Below, piece by piece: positions 26,316-34,812 of a DNA stretch of 64,000 bases. Position numbers and translations under genes: made by a program. This DNA is from Paraburkholderia rhynchosiae (GTDB taxonomy: Bacteria > Pseudomonadota > Gammaproteobacteria > Burkholderiales > Burkholderiaceae), in the NCBI RefSeq assembly GCF_002879865.1, contig NZ_PNXY01000020.1, forward strand, positions 80,795 through 144,794. The letters run 5' to 3'. The notes beneath the pieces were generated by a model. It was not told the DNA's origin. It saw only the letters and a program-made list of their open reading frames with translations, and searched no databases. The number at the start of each line of letters is the position of its first letter. The first letter of the stretch is position 1.

Positions 26316-27283
26316 CGGATTCGGAAGGGGCGGCAATCGACAGGTATGAGCGCGCTGACGAAAGCCGCGATGCGATGGGCGCGAGGTTTCAGACGATCGA
26401 CAGCGTGGTCGATAACCTGCGCAACGTCGGCTACTACGCAAACCGCCGCCTTGCCACGGCGGTGTTTCTGGCACTGAAGCTGAATCGTCCGCTGCTGCTC
26501 GAAGGAGAGCCCGGCGTGGGCAAGACAGAACTGGCCAAAGCGCTCGCAAAGATGCTGCAGCGCAGCCTGATTCGTCTGCAATGCTATGACGGGCTCGAGC
26601 AGCGCGAAGCCGTGTATGAATGGAACTACGCGGCACAGTTGCTGCACATTCGTGCGGCGGAGGCGGCAGGCAAGGGTAGCGGCAGCGAAGCGACGCTGTA
26701 CGACAGCCGCTACCTTCTGCGGCGACCGCTGCTGCAGGCGCTGCAGGCCCCAACGCCAGGGACGGTATTACTCATCGACGAAGTGGATCGTGCCGATGAG
26801 CCGTTTGAAGCTTTTCTGCTCGAGTATCTCGGCGAATATCAAGTGACGATTCCCGAACTCGGCACGATCAAGGCGGAGGTGCCGCCGGTCACGATTCTTA
26901 CTGGAAACCGGACACGCGACCTGAGCGACGCGGTCAAGCGCCGCTGTCTTTATCAATGGCTCGATTTCCCGGACGCGCAGTGTGAGCTGTCGATCATTCT
27001 CCAACAGGTGCCTGAGACAAGCGAGGTTCTCGGCGAGCGGATCGCCGCGTTTGCCCGGCATTTGCGTGAAGCACAGGGCACGGCGGATTTCCATCGCGTG
27101 CCGGGCGTCGCGGAGACGGTGGAGTGGGCTCGCGCGCTGAATGCGCTGGGCATTGTCGAACTTGATCCGGACATCGTCGTCGACACGGCCGGCGTGCTCT
27201 TCAAAGATCCTGACGACATCAACGAGTTGACTCGCCAGCGTGTCGAAGGCTTCCTTCAAGCCAGCGGAGCCTTCGCCAGATGA
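26306..27283 (+). CDS. coxD: MoxR-family AAA+ ATPase (CoxD-like)
   Basis: 325 residues. Walker A is G-E-P-G-V-G-K-T-E (about residue 69), Walker B is L-L-I-D-E-V-D-R (about 155), with sensor T-G-N-R-T-R-D near 198 and an arginine finger region after it. CoxD proteins are chaperone-like ATPases that help build the active site of CoxL-type enzymes, working with a CoxE VWA partner. The ATG overlaps the large-subunit stop by 10 bases, supporting one operon. The first 25 residues may be dispensable; a second in-frame start M-G-A-R-F-Q-T is plausible. Confidence 0.9.
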   Translation: MRVTDSEGAAIDRYERADESRDAMGARFQTIDSVVDNLRNVGYYANRRLATAVFLALKLNRPLLLEGEPGVGKTELAKALAKMLQRSLIRLQCYDGLEQREAVYEWNYAAQLLHIRAAEAAGKGSGSEATLYDSRYLLRRPLLQALQAPTPGTVLLIDEVDRADEPFEAFLLEYLGEYQVTIPELGTIKAEVPPVTILTGNRTRDLSDAVKRRCLYQWLDFPDAQCELSIILQQVPETSEVLGERIAAFARHLREAQGTADFHRVPGVAETVEWARALNALGIVELDPDIVVDTAGVLFKDPDDINELTRQRVEGFLQASGAFAR

Positions 27284-28488
27284 GCGAAGCATCCGTTCCT
27301 GAACGTCACGGGCCCTCTAGCACGCAACTCTTACAGCACGTCGTTGCGTTTGCACGGGCCTTGCGCACCGCCGGCGTATGCACGGATGCATCGAAGATAG
27401 CGCTTGGCGTCAAGGCGATTTCGCTTGTGGGAATCGCAGCACGCGAAGACGCTAGCGCGGCGCTCGAATCGGTTTTGATCAGCCGGGAAGCGGACCGGCT
27501 CGTTTTTCGAGCGCTCTTTGCCGCGTGGTTTAGCGCCGGCGATTCGCGTGATCTGCTCTATGGGCAGGAGGCTTCGTGTGAAGCCATAGGCGCGGAGTCG
27601 CCGAAGGAACGTCGACGGATCCGCGATTCGGCACCGCAATGGTCCGGACTGCGAACAAAACCAGACATCGAGTACCACATCAGATTCGATGGCCCGATGG
27701 CGGCCAGCGACAAGGAGCGGCTGAGGCATTCGGATTTCGATACGCTCGACGCGAGTGAATATCGTGAGGTCCAGCGGTTGGCGCGCGACATTACTCTGGC
27801 GCTTCCCGCCGAACAGACAAGGCGCTACAGAACGACACTTGGTCACAGGGGGGACCACCGGATCGATTGGCCGCAAGCAGTGCGGGAAGGCGTGCGTACC
27901 GGCGGCGAGTTGATTCGCCTCCCACGATCGAAGCGCCGGAGGCAAGTGCTTCCCTTGCTTGCCATGGTCGACGTCTCCGGTTCCATGGAGCGGTATGCGC
28001 GGGTATTGCTCGCCTTCCTGCACGCGGCCATACCGCGTGAGTCGCGAACGGATGTGTTCGCATTCGGCACGCACATTACAGATTTGACGCCGTTTTTTCA
28101 GCGCGGCGATGTCGACGAGATGCTACTGCTTGCGAACGCGGCGATCGACGACTTCGCGGGAGGGACACGAATCGGTGGCTCGCTTGGGGAATTGCGCCGA
28201 CGTTATCCGCATCGGTTCATAGGCGGACGTACCGTTGTGGTGCTCATCACCGACGGGCTGGAAACCGGAAGTCCCGAGGTGCTGCACAACGAATTGCAAT
28301 GGCTCAAACGCCGCGCGCGGCGCGTGCTATGGCTCAATCCCATGATGCGCTTTGAAGGCTATGCTCCGGCCGCCTGCGGGGCGAGCGCGTTGCACCGGTA
28401 CGCGGACGCGATGCTTGCCGCTTATAACCTTAGCGCGCTCGAGCAGGTGGCTGGGCATCTCGCGCAACTGTTGGCGTCGTCGCCATAA
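27280..28488 (+). CDS. coxE: VWA-domain protein (CoxE-like)
   Basis: 402 residues. The C-terminal von Willebrand A domain (about 225-400) has the MIDAS metal motif D-V-S-G-S-M-E-R-Y and a later D-G-L-E-T. The N-terminal half is the helical CoxE part. The start ATG overlaps the MoxR stop (ATGA), typical of MoxR-VWA pairs. The two probably act as one complex for maturation of the molybdenum hydroxylase. Last gene of the operon; a 400-base gap follows. Confidence 0.9.
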   Translation: MSEASVPERHGPSSTQLLQHVVAFARALRTAGVCTDASKIALGVKAISLVGIAAREDASAALESVLISREADRLVFRALFAAWFSAGDSRDLLYGQEASCEAIGAESPKERRRIRDSAPQWSGLRTKPDIEYHIRFDGPMAASDKERLRHSDFDTLDASEYREVQRLARDITLALPAEQTRRYRTTLGHRGDHRIDWPQAVREGVRTGGELIRLPRSKRRRQVLPLLAMVDVSGSMERYARVLLAFLHAAIPRESRTDVFAFGTHITDLTPFFQRGDVDEMLLLANAAIDDFAGGTRIGGSLGELRRRYPHRFIGGRTVVVLITDGLETGSPEVLHNELQWLKRRARRVLWLNPMMRFEGYAPAACGASALHRYADAMLAAYNLSALEQVAGHLAQLLASSP

Positions 28489-28890
28489 CGTCGCTTCGCC
28501 GTGGCTGACAGACGCGTAGCTCGTTACTGTGCAACGACGCAGGACAATTCGGATTCTTTGAATTTAATCGCGGCGGCTCTGTTGCAAAATGGGAGGGGGT
28601 GGTGCGATACCCTAGGCTTTTTGGCGAGCGCGAGCCCGCAATGAGTACGCTGACAGACTTTGACTGGTTGTTCAACGGCCGTCTGCTAGTGGCCATTCGT
28701 GAGGTCAATCGCAGTGCAAGAGGGTGCCATATGTGGAACCGGATCAGAGTCAGCGCGCGGGCCAGGAACGGACGTCGAGGTACCAGCTTGGGATCGCTCT
28801 GAAGCAGACTTTCGCGAACTGTTTCGCGCACGCACCGAAGAGGTCACAGGAACCTCGAGTCTGGGGAACGTCCCCACAAGTAACGGAGCA
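28489..28890. other. Gap between hydroxylase operon and mob genes
   Basis: About 400 bases. A possible insertion-sequence end lies at 28575-28588. A 67-codon frame at 28599-28802 (+) is unrecognised and lacks a good ribosome site. No transposase fragment could be read here. Confidence 0.45.
28575..28588. mobile_element. Possible IS terminal-repeat relic
   Basis: GGCTCTGTTGCAAA resembles the terminal inverted repeats of IS6/IS26-group elements. No second end or transposase is seen nearby, so this may be a scar or chance. It falls exactly at the junction between the molybdenum hydroxylase cluster and the aromatic island. Confidence 0.3.
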
Positions 28891-29331
28891 TTATGGCTGC
28901 GGCGGCAACAGCGCCAGAAGCAGGCGCCGCAATTGCAGCGTCTCCTGCTGAGTGAGCCTCGCCGTGAGAATGCGCTCCACTTCCTCGACACGCGGACGCA
29001 AGCTCGCAAGCTGCTTCTTACCCGCCGCGGTGAGGAACAGCACGTAACTGCGCTTGTCGATGGGATCGTCGGACCGTTCGATCAGACCGTTGCGAACCAT
29101 GCGCGCGACAAGGTCGGCGATTGTTGAACGGTCCACGTCGAGTTCGTCGCCGAGTTGCCGCTGATTCACGCCGGGCGTTGCGCGCAGGATCTCGAGCGCC
29201 GCGTACTGGACGCTCGTGATCTCGGCGGAGACTTCGCTGAGCCACACCGCAACGTGGCGCTGCTGCGCGCGGCGCACGAGGCCGCCGGTGAATTTCGAAA
29301 GCGCGTCGGGGTGGTCGTGTTTGATCGGCAA
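28891..29331 (-). CDS. mobR: MarR-family regulator (MobR-like)
   Basis: 146 residues with a MarR winged helix (about 45-110: Q-R-Q-L-G-D-E-L-D-V-D-R-S-T-I-A, then the wing D-K-R-S-Y). It lies 20 bases downstream of the mobA-like gene on the same strand, so it is probably co-transcribed. In Comamonas testosteroni a MarR protein, MobR, represses mobA and is released by 3-hydroxybenzoate. The pairing here supports the same job, although there the two genes are divergent. The symbol rests on this context. Confidence 0.85.
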   Translation of the reverse strand: MPIKHDHPDALSKFTGGLVRRAQQRHVAVWLSEVSAEITSVQYAALEILRATPGVNQRQLGDELDVDRSTIADLVARMVRNGLIERSDDPIDKRSYVLFLTAAGKKQLASLRPRVEEVERILTARLTQQETLQLRRLLLALLPPQP

Positions 29332-29351
29332 TTTCGCAGTGTCGAAGTGGG

Positions 29352-31262
29352 CTAGCGCATGCGCAAGATCGGCCGGAAGAAGGTGTTCAATTCCGCGTAT
29401 GCATCGAGTGGAAGAACATGCGCAACGTACTGATCCGGTCGGACCACGACGAGTGCGCCGCGTTCGCGGTCGATGCCGCGCTCGTCGAAGATATCAGTCG
29501 CTGCGTCACTCGTAAATGCTTTCTCGTAGTCGATCAGGCCATAGCGTCCCTTGCGCGGCAACAGGACCGAGGGCAGCGCCTCGACGCGGACTTCGCGATG
29601 CGGCTGCTGCAGCACTGCGCGCAAATCCAGAACGCTGTCTATGTCGGCACTATTTGCTGTGGCGAGCCGCAGAACAGAATCGGACGATGTCGCGAGATGT
29701 TCGCACAGCGCCTCTAGCGCGCTTCCGTTCGCATCGGAGAACGCGTACAAGCGCCAGCGACCGTCCGCCAGTGCCGCGTGCCCGAGATGAACCGGCTTGG
29801 CATCGGCGAGACGAATAACGGACGACGAGTGGAAGCGCGTCCCGATCTCGAAGCCCTTGGCGAGCGCCTGATGAGTTGCCTCGCCCGTCAACGTGCCCGG
29901 GCGATAACGCGTTGCCACGCCCGCCGTGTATCGACCCGCGCGAACGAAATATGCCTGTAACTCTGCGGGATCGACGCCGCCCGCTTCCGGACGATTGGGG
30001 TCTTTCGGGGGAGCGGCCATCATTGCGGACCATTCCTTGTCGAAATCGATCAACTCCCGTGCGACGGGCTGACGCTCGTCGGAATACGTGCGCAATACGT
30101 CGACGCCGCTGCGTCCCTGCAGCACGGCGCCGAGCTTCCAGCCGAGGTTGAACCCGTCCTGCATCGACACGTTCATGCCCTGGCCAGCCTTCGCGCTGTG
30201 GGTATGGCATGCATCCCCGGCGATGAAGATGCGCGGCTCGCGAGACGTTCCATCGGCCGCGACGGCGTCGTCGAAGCGGTCCGTCAGCCGCTGTCCCACT
30301 TCATAGACCGAGAACCATGCGACTTCTTTCACATCGAGTGAATAGGGGTGCAGAATACTTTGCGCGGTCTGAATGATACGTTCGACGGTGGTTCGCTTGA
30401 TGCTGTCGCGGTTGTCCGGCGTGACTTCGCCCAGATCGACGTAAAAGCGCGCGAGGAATCCGCCTTCGCGCGGAATGATCAGCAGGTTGCCTTTGGTCGC
30501 GGACTGAATTGCCGCTTTCAGCCGGATATCCGGAAAGTCCGTGACGGCGAGCGCGTCGATCACGCCCCATGCGTGGTTGGCCGCGTCGCCGCGCAACGTT
30601 TGTCCAATGGCCGTGCGAACGCGGCTGCGCGCGCCGTCGCAACCGACGACATAGCGCGCACGCACGGTGACCAGCTCGTCGAGTCGCGACGGATCGGTGC
30701 TGCGCAACGTGACACGCACCGGATATTCACCGGCATTGTCGTCGCGCTGCACGTCGACGACTTCGAGACCGTAATCCGGCTCGAGGCGTCGCGCGGAACG
30801 ACGCATAGCGTCGAGCAGATAGTCCTGTACGCGGGCCTGATTGACGATTACATGCGGAAACTCCGACATGCCTTGTTCTGTATCCTGGACGCGGCCGGTA
30901 CGCTTGATTGCGCCACGATTCTGGGGATCGGGGCGCCAGAATACCGTTTCATTGACCCAATAAGCTTCGCGCAACAAGCGCTCACTAAGCCCGAATGCGT
31001 TGAACATCTCGACGGTGCGGCACGCGACGCCGTCCGCCTGTCCCATCAACAACGGTCCGCCGCGACGCTCGACAATCCGCGTGGTGATTGAGGGGAACTG
31101 CGACAGTTGCGCCGCAAGCACGAGCCCTGCCGGACCACTTCCGGCGATGAGCACATCCACCGTCTCGGGCATTCCGGCGCGCGACGCGCCCTCGGCGACC
31201 GGTTCGACGGCGGGTTCGATCAGTGGGTCGCCAACCCGGAAACCGTTGAGATGAAACTGCAT
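29352..31262 (-). CDS. mobA: FAD monooxygenase, 3-hydroxybenzoate 4-hydroxylase (MobA-like)
   Basis: 636 residues from ATG 31262 (M-Q-F-H-L), chosen because GGAGGA lies about seven bases upstream; an in-frame ATG 15 bases earlier overlaps that site. It is a single-component flavin aromatic hydroxylase: FAD motif G-S-G-P-A-G-L-V-L (about 45), the DG motif V-V-G-C-D-G-A-R-S (about 205), the GD motif I-A-G-D-A-C-H (about 350), and a C-terminal thioredoxin-like domain typical of phenol hydroxylase and MobA. Predicted reaction: 3-hydroxybenzoate + NADPH + O2 to protocatechuate, which could feed the LigB-type genes. A phenol-type substrate cannot be excluded. Confidence 0.85.
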   Translation of the reverse strand: MQFHLNGFRVGDPLIEPAVEPVAEGASRAGMPETVDVLIAGSGPAGLVLAAQLSQFPSITTRIVERRGGPLLMGQADGVACRTVEMFNAFGLSERLLREAYWVNETVFWRPDPQNRGAIKRTGRVQDTEQGMSEFPHVIVNQARVQDYLLDAMRRSARRLEPDYGLEVVDVQRDDNAGEYPVRVTLRSTDPSRLDELVTVRARYVVGCDGARSRVRTAIGQTLRGDAANHAWGVIDALAVTDFPDIRLKAAIQSATKGNLLIIPREGGFLARFYVDLGEVTPDNRDSIKRTTVERIIQTAQSILHPYSLDVKEVAWFSVYEVGQRLTDRFDDAVAADGTSREPRIFIAGDACHTHSAKAGQGMNVSMQDGFNLGWKLGAVLQGRSGVDVLRTYSDERQPVARELIDFDKEWSAMMAAPPKDPNRPEAGGVDPAELQAYFVRAGRYTAGVATRYRPGTLTGEATHQALAKGFEIGTRFHSSSVIRLADAKPVHLGHAALADGRWRLYAFSDANGSALEALCEHLATSSDSVLRLATANSADIDSVLDLRAVLQQPHREVRVEALPSVLLPRKGRYGLIDYEKAFTSDAATDIFDERGIDRERGALVVVRPDQYVAHVLPLDAYAELNTFFRPILRMR

Positions 31263-31304
31263 GATGTCTTCCTCCATTTTGTACACGTGACCGTGGCTGC
31301 AAAT

Positions 31305-31315
31305 ATACTCCGTAT
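31305..31315. promoter_or_regulatory. Possible MarR operator upstream of mobA
   Basis: ATAC-TCC-GTAT is a short dyad in the AT-rich stretch about 45 bases before the mobA start, where a MobR operator would be expected. The arms are only 4 bp. Confidence 0.25.
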
Positions 31316-31429
31316 GCCAACTATTTAAAAGCACTTCGTCTATCGGTTACAGCTTGGGGTTTGTCACGTTGGCGAATCCGGGCTATTTTGCGAAAGTAGC
31401 TACCTTATGCGGTCATCCGATGTTGTGTC

Positions 31430-31625
31430 ACCTGATCGTTCTAGTGCCACGGCGGCAAAGCCGCGGCGTTCGTCGCCCGCTCGGGCGGCTTCAACCGCTG
31501 CGTTCAGCGCGAGAACGTTGATGAAATGCGATGCTCTCGATGGTCGTGATAATGTCGTCGGCTTTCTTGGACCGATCGGCAATGCCAGTCATCGTCTGAA
31601 CGACTGTCCTGTGACCCGACCGCCG
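31430..31625 (-). pseudogene. Methyl-accepting chemotaxis protein fragment, frameshifted
   Basis: Read on the minus strand, one frame gives T-V-V-Q-T-M-T-G-I-A-D-R-S-K-K and D-I-I-T-T-I-E-S-I-A-F. Then a different frame continues with N-V-L-A-L-N-A-A-V-E-A-A-R-A-G and R-G-F-A-A-V-A. This is the highly conserved tip of an MCP signalling domain, interrupted by a frameshift and cut on both sides. No sensor or membrane part is present. The fragment lies in the 800-base gap between mobA and the GntR gene and suggests rearrangement at this edge of the island. Confidence 0.8.
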
Positions 31626-32107
31626 CCGTGCAGCAGATGCGACTCAATGTGGTGGGCCTGGAAGAGCGCAAAGTCAGCCGCAGCGCGGAGCAGCACAATG
31701 ACGATTGAGAAGTTGGGAAACAATCGATTGCATATTTTGAAGCCGCGCAGAAGTAGGGTCACGCGTTCTTACTGAACGGATTGACTGCCTGCGGATACTG
31801 GCGCGATTCCAGCAAAGGTGAACGGGATAAGCACGACTGCGAGACCGTGAGATCTGTGTAAGCGCAGGTCCCGCTTGTGTATGCATCTGGACTCCCCAAT
31901 CAACGGCCCCGCGATGCGCGGCCCCGACACTCTCGTAGGAGCACCGACGGAAAATCGTCACCACGCAACCCATGGCGTCGAAAATGGCGGTCTTGGGGCA
32001 ATACGTGTCGATTTCCGAATCCGGGGGTTCAATTCAATCAAATAACGGTTAGTTTTTTGCTGAGTCAGAGCGTGCATGATATTGCCGGCCAACAACGACT
32101 CTTGGTA
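31626..32107. other. Gap before GntR gene, no gene seen
   Basis: Nothing recognisable apart from the promoter region at its right end. A TTGCCG at 32082-32087 could be a poor -35 box for the GntR promoter. Confidence 0.45.
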
Positions 32108-32126
32108 TATAATACAAAAATGTATT
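32108..32126 (+). promoter_or_regulatory. TATAAT box overlapped by AATACA-N4-TGTATT operator
   Basis: A perfect -10 hexamer (32108-32113) overlaps a perfect inverted repeat, AATACA 32111-32116 and TGTATT 32121-32126, about 20 bases before the GntR start. This placement is typical of negative autoregulation. A related dyad (AATAC-N7-GTATT) precedes the 57661 gene. Confidence 0.6.
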
Positions 32127-32147
32127 TCTTCTCTGCAAGAGGGATAG

Positions 32148-32819
32148 ATGCTTACGAGATTTCGCGAAATGGACACCATAGATTTTCCTGCTCAGGTTGC
32201 AGCAGAGACGCGCAAGCTGATCAATCGAGGAACGCTAGCGCCCGGCTTTCAACTGCGACAGTCTGATCTCGCTGAGCGATTCGGCATTAGTCGCGTGCCG
32301 ATCCGCGAAGCGCTGAAACTGTTGGCGGCTGAGGGCATCATCGAGCACGATCCGAATCGTGGATTCTTCGTCGCCCAGTTGTCAAGCGAGGAAGCACGGC
32401 AACTGTATCGCATGCGTCAGCTGCTTGAAGCAGAATTGCTAATCACTATCGAGTGGCCTACACCCGCACAAATGAAGCGTCTTAAAGCCATGCTTGCGCG
32501 GCTTGAGGAATTGCTCTCGGCCGGCAATCGAGAGGGCTGGATCGAACACCATCGCGCTTTTCACGACATGATCTTCGATCTGTCGCCCAACAAGGTGATT
32601 AAGCGCGAGGTGCTGCGCATGATGCGGTTGACTGATCGCTATCGTGCGCTGGCCGCGGATATCTCCGCACATCCGCAACATCGGAGCGCGAATATCGAAA
32701 CGCAACTGTTGAAGGCGCTGGAAAGCAAAGACAGAGATTTGCTGCTCGCGACTTACGAAAAGGGGCGAACGGTGGTGCTGGAGGGATTGATGGCGGTGCT
32801 TGCCGCCAGAGAGGCCTAA
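32148..32819 (+). CDS. GntR-family regulator, FCD subgroup
   Basis: 223 residues. A winged-helix DNA-binding domain (about 15-75, with L-R-Q-S-D-L-A-E-R-F-G-I-S-R-V-P-I-R-E-A-L) is followed by an all-helical FCD effector domain (about 85-215) that usually binds a carboxylate with a metal. AAGAGGG lies five bases before ATG 32148. A close paralog sits at 62519-63184, so the two regulators bracket the catabolic island. Same N-terminal plan (A-x-E-x-R-K-L-I-N-R-G) and same length. Probably a repressor of one or more island operons, relieved by a pathway acid. Confidence 0.9.
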   Translation: MLTRFREMDTIDFPAQVAAETRKLINRGTLAPGFQLRQSDLAERFGISRVPIREALKLLAAEGIIEHDPNRGFFVAQLSSEEARQLYRMRQLLEAELLITIEWPTPAQMKRLKAMLARLEELLSAGNREGWIEHHRAFHDMIFDLSPNKVIKREVLRMMRLTDRYRALAADISAHPQHRSANIETQLLKALESKDRDLLLATYEKGRTVVLEGLMAVLAAREA

Positions 32820-32825
32820 ATGATA

Positions 32826-32856
32826 GAAGGGGCGTATAGCATTCGTGCGCCCCTTC
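32826..32856. terminator. Bidirectional terminator between convergent GntR and porin genes
   Basis: GAAGGGGCG and CGCCCCTTC form a perfect 9-bp stem with a 13-base loop between the two convergent stop codons. It could serve both genes, although T runs are short. Confidence 0.6.
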
Positions 32857-32868
32857 ACGCTGAAGCGA

Positions 32869-34053
32869 TTAGAACGACGTCAGCATGCCGAGTTGGGTCA
32901 CAGACTGTACCTTTCCGCTGGACACGATGTTGCCGATTTCGGCAGCGTACGCGCCGTTCGTGTGCTGATACACGCTCGTCAGATAGATCTTCGTGCGCTT
33001 GCTGAGCGAGTACGTTGCTTGCAGCGCGGCCTGATTGACGCGAACATTCTTTAGCAAATCGTTGCCGAATTCGTATGTGTACGTCGCTCCCAAATTTAAC
33101 GCCGGCGTGATGTCGTAACCTGCGCCAGCCGCCGCTGCCGAGATGCGCGCGCCTGTGAACGTGTTGCGTGCCTGAGCGTACAGACCCGTAACCGCCAGTT
33201 CACCGAATTTCGAGCGGATGCCTGCCGTCAGGTTGGCCAATCCACTGTGACCGCCATTGACCGGCAGATAATTCTGAACCGTATAGACGACGGCTGCGCG
33301 CGTGACGCCGCGACGGTACATCAGCGACGCGCTTTTGCCCGAGCTGTTGTCAAAGTCCCCAGGTGTACCGCCGAAGCTGTACATCAGCCCGCCAGAGAAA
33401 CCACGGAAGTCATCGCTCACGAATTTGACGGCACTTCCCATACGCTTGCCACCGACGCGATCCCAGTCGATCGCGGCAAGGCCCGTCGCGTTATTGATGG
33501 GCGCGAACGGTCCATTCACGATCGAGCCCGCAATGGCTGCGCCGCGCACGCCGAGCAGATCCGCACCGAAAGATCCCGTTCGGAAGTTAAGCATCCCACC
33601 CGCGATACCGGTGGCGGGGTCGATGCCGGTGATCAGGAAGTCGTCAAAGGCGAAATCGTTCTGACGACCGAGACGCAGATCACCGATGCCGCTTTCGCCT
33701 ATGCCGACCCATGAGGAGTTCTCGAACATCGCGCCACGCGATTGTGGATCGAGGCCCCCAGTGCTGAGACTGATCATCGAATCGAGACTGAACGTCGCGC
33801 GCATTCCATTGCCCAAATCTTCCCGCCCACGGAAGAAGAACTTCGACGGGAAGATCGCCGAGTCCTGCATCTGGAGGAGACGACTGCCGTTCGAGTTGCT
33901 GTACACAGCAACACCTTCATCGAGCAGTCCACCAATCGTGACGCTGCCGCTGCCGCTGCTCTGTGCGTGAGCGCTACCCGTGGCGAGAACGCAAAGACCG
34001 ACGACCGCGGAAATTGCGACCCTCCGAGACCGTTTCGTTGATACCCTATTCAT
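32869..34053 (-). CDS. Gram-negative porin (outer membrane)
   Basis: 394 residues from ATG 34053, preceded by AGGAGAGG at five bases. The signal peptide ends in G-S-A-H-A, and the protein ends in M-L-T-S-F, with a C-terminal phenylalanine for outer-membrane assembly. Internal markers are F-F-F-R-G-R-E-D-L-G-N-G-M near residue 75 and a Y-S-L-S-K-R-T-K-I-Y strand near the end. It is less typical than the other porins here: the first strand reads S-V-T-I-G-G-L-L-D instead of T-L-Y-G. It probably admits the aromatic substrate of the island. Confidence 0.9.
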   Translation of the reverse strand: MNRVSTKRSRRVAISAVVGLCVLATGSAHAQSSGSGSVTIGGLLDEGVAVYSNSNGSRLLQMQDSAIFPSKFFFRGREDLGNGMRATFSLDSMISLSTGGLDPQSRGAMFENSSWVGIGESGIGDLRLGRQNDFAFDDFLITGIDPATGIAGGMLNFRTGSFGADLLGVRGAAIAGSIVNGPFAPINNATGLAAIDWDRVGGKRMGSAVKFVSDDFRGFSGGLMYSFGGTPGDFDNSSGKSASLMYRRGVTRAAVVYTVQNYLPVNGGHSGLANLTAGIRSKFGELAVTGLYAQARNTFTGARISAAAAGAGYDITPALNLGATYTYEFGNDLLKNVRVNQAALQATYSLSKRTKIYLTSVYQHTNGAYAAEIGNIVSSGKVQSVTQLGMLTSF

Positions 34054-34141
34054 CTTCACCTCTCCTGTTGTTTATTAGTACACCTATTGTTTATGCGGAT
34101 GGCATTTGTTTTTGATGTCTCCTACGCCTGGAATTATGAAA

Positions 34142-34729
34142 TTAGTCGTACCCCCAGTTAGATATCCAGAGAAGATCATGAAAATCGACGGCTTTATTAG
34201 TCTGGAATTCGCCGTAGGAGCCTTGCGAATACAACAAGGGGGTCGAAGATCCTACATTCGATGCGACGGCTTCCACATGCCCGAAAATGACGTCATGCGT
34301 GCCAACTTGCATCACTCGCTCAACGCTACAGTCGAAGTTCACCATAGCCGTGGCAAGCGCCGGGGCGCCAGTCCTGAGCCGGCTCCAGGTCCCAGCCTGG
34401 AATTTTTCGTGAGGCAAAAGAGGGCGCGAAAAGCGCTGCGCAAGGTCCTGTTCGGTTCGCGGCAAAACGTTGACAACGAAGTGGCCGGTCGCCTGTATGT
34501 GAGCAAGTGATGAGTTCGTTCGATTGATACAGACGAGCAAGAAGGGGGGGACTGCGCTTACTGATGTCACTGCCGTTGCTGTCATGCCAGCAAGCGGACC
34601 GTCAGCGTCAGAGCCCGTGGTGATCAGGCATACGTGCCCGGTAAGACATCGCATGGCACGTTTGAATTCAGCTTCTTCGATGCTCAATTTCGTCACTAAC
34701 CATGAAAATTGTTCGGACAGGAAGCACAA
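34142..34729 (-). CDS. Flavin reductase (HpaC/DIM6-NTAB-like)
   Basis: Up to 195 residues; the start is uncertain (TTG 34729 or GTG 34696, neither with a strong ribosome site). The core matches NAD(P)H:flavin reductases of two-component monooxygenases: F-K-R-A-M-R-C-L-T-G-H-V near residue 25, G-M-T-A-T-A-V-T-S-V-S near 50, and V-N-V-L near 87. It would supply FMNH2 or FADH2 to a monooxygenase. The obvious client is the acyl-CoA-dehydrogenase-like monooxygenase at 41387, which has no reductase beside it. It lies 83 bases after the RraA genes on the same strand. Confidence 0.85.
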   Translation of the reverse strand: MCFLSEQFSWLVTKLSIEEAEFKRAMRCLTGHVCLITTGSDADGPLAGMTATAVTSVSAVPPFLLVCINRTNSSLAHIQATGHFVVNVLPRTEQDLAQRFSRPLLPHEKFQAGTWSRLRTGAPALATAMVNFDCSVERVMQVGTHDVIFGHVEAVASNVGSSTPLLYSQGSYGEFQTNKAVDFHDLLWISNWGYD

Positions 34730-34812
34730 GGAGTGGCGACTCTACACGCCACCACCCCTTGTGAGCACCTCGTGAACACGTTGTGAGACACAATTACGTC
34801 TCAGCTTCGGCA

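Noticed and set aside
22600..28488. Aerobic CO dehydrogenase (coxMSLDE)
   Set aside because: Gene order fits, but the large-subunit loop is neither the form I nor the form II CO dehydrogenase signature.
28599..28802. 67-codon frame near the possible IS end
   Set aside because: Not recognisable as a transposase and lacks a convincing start.
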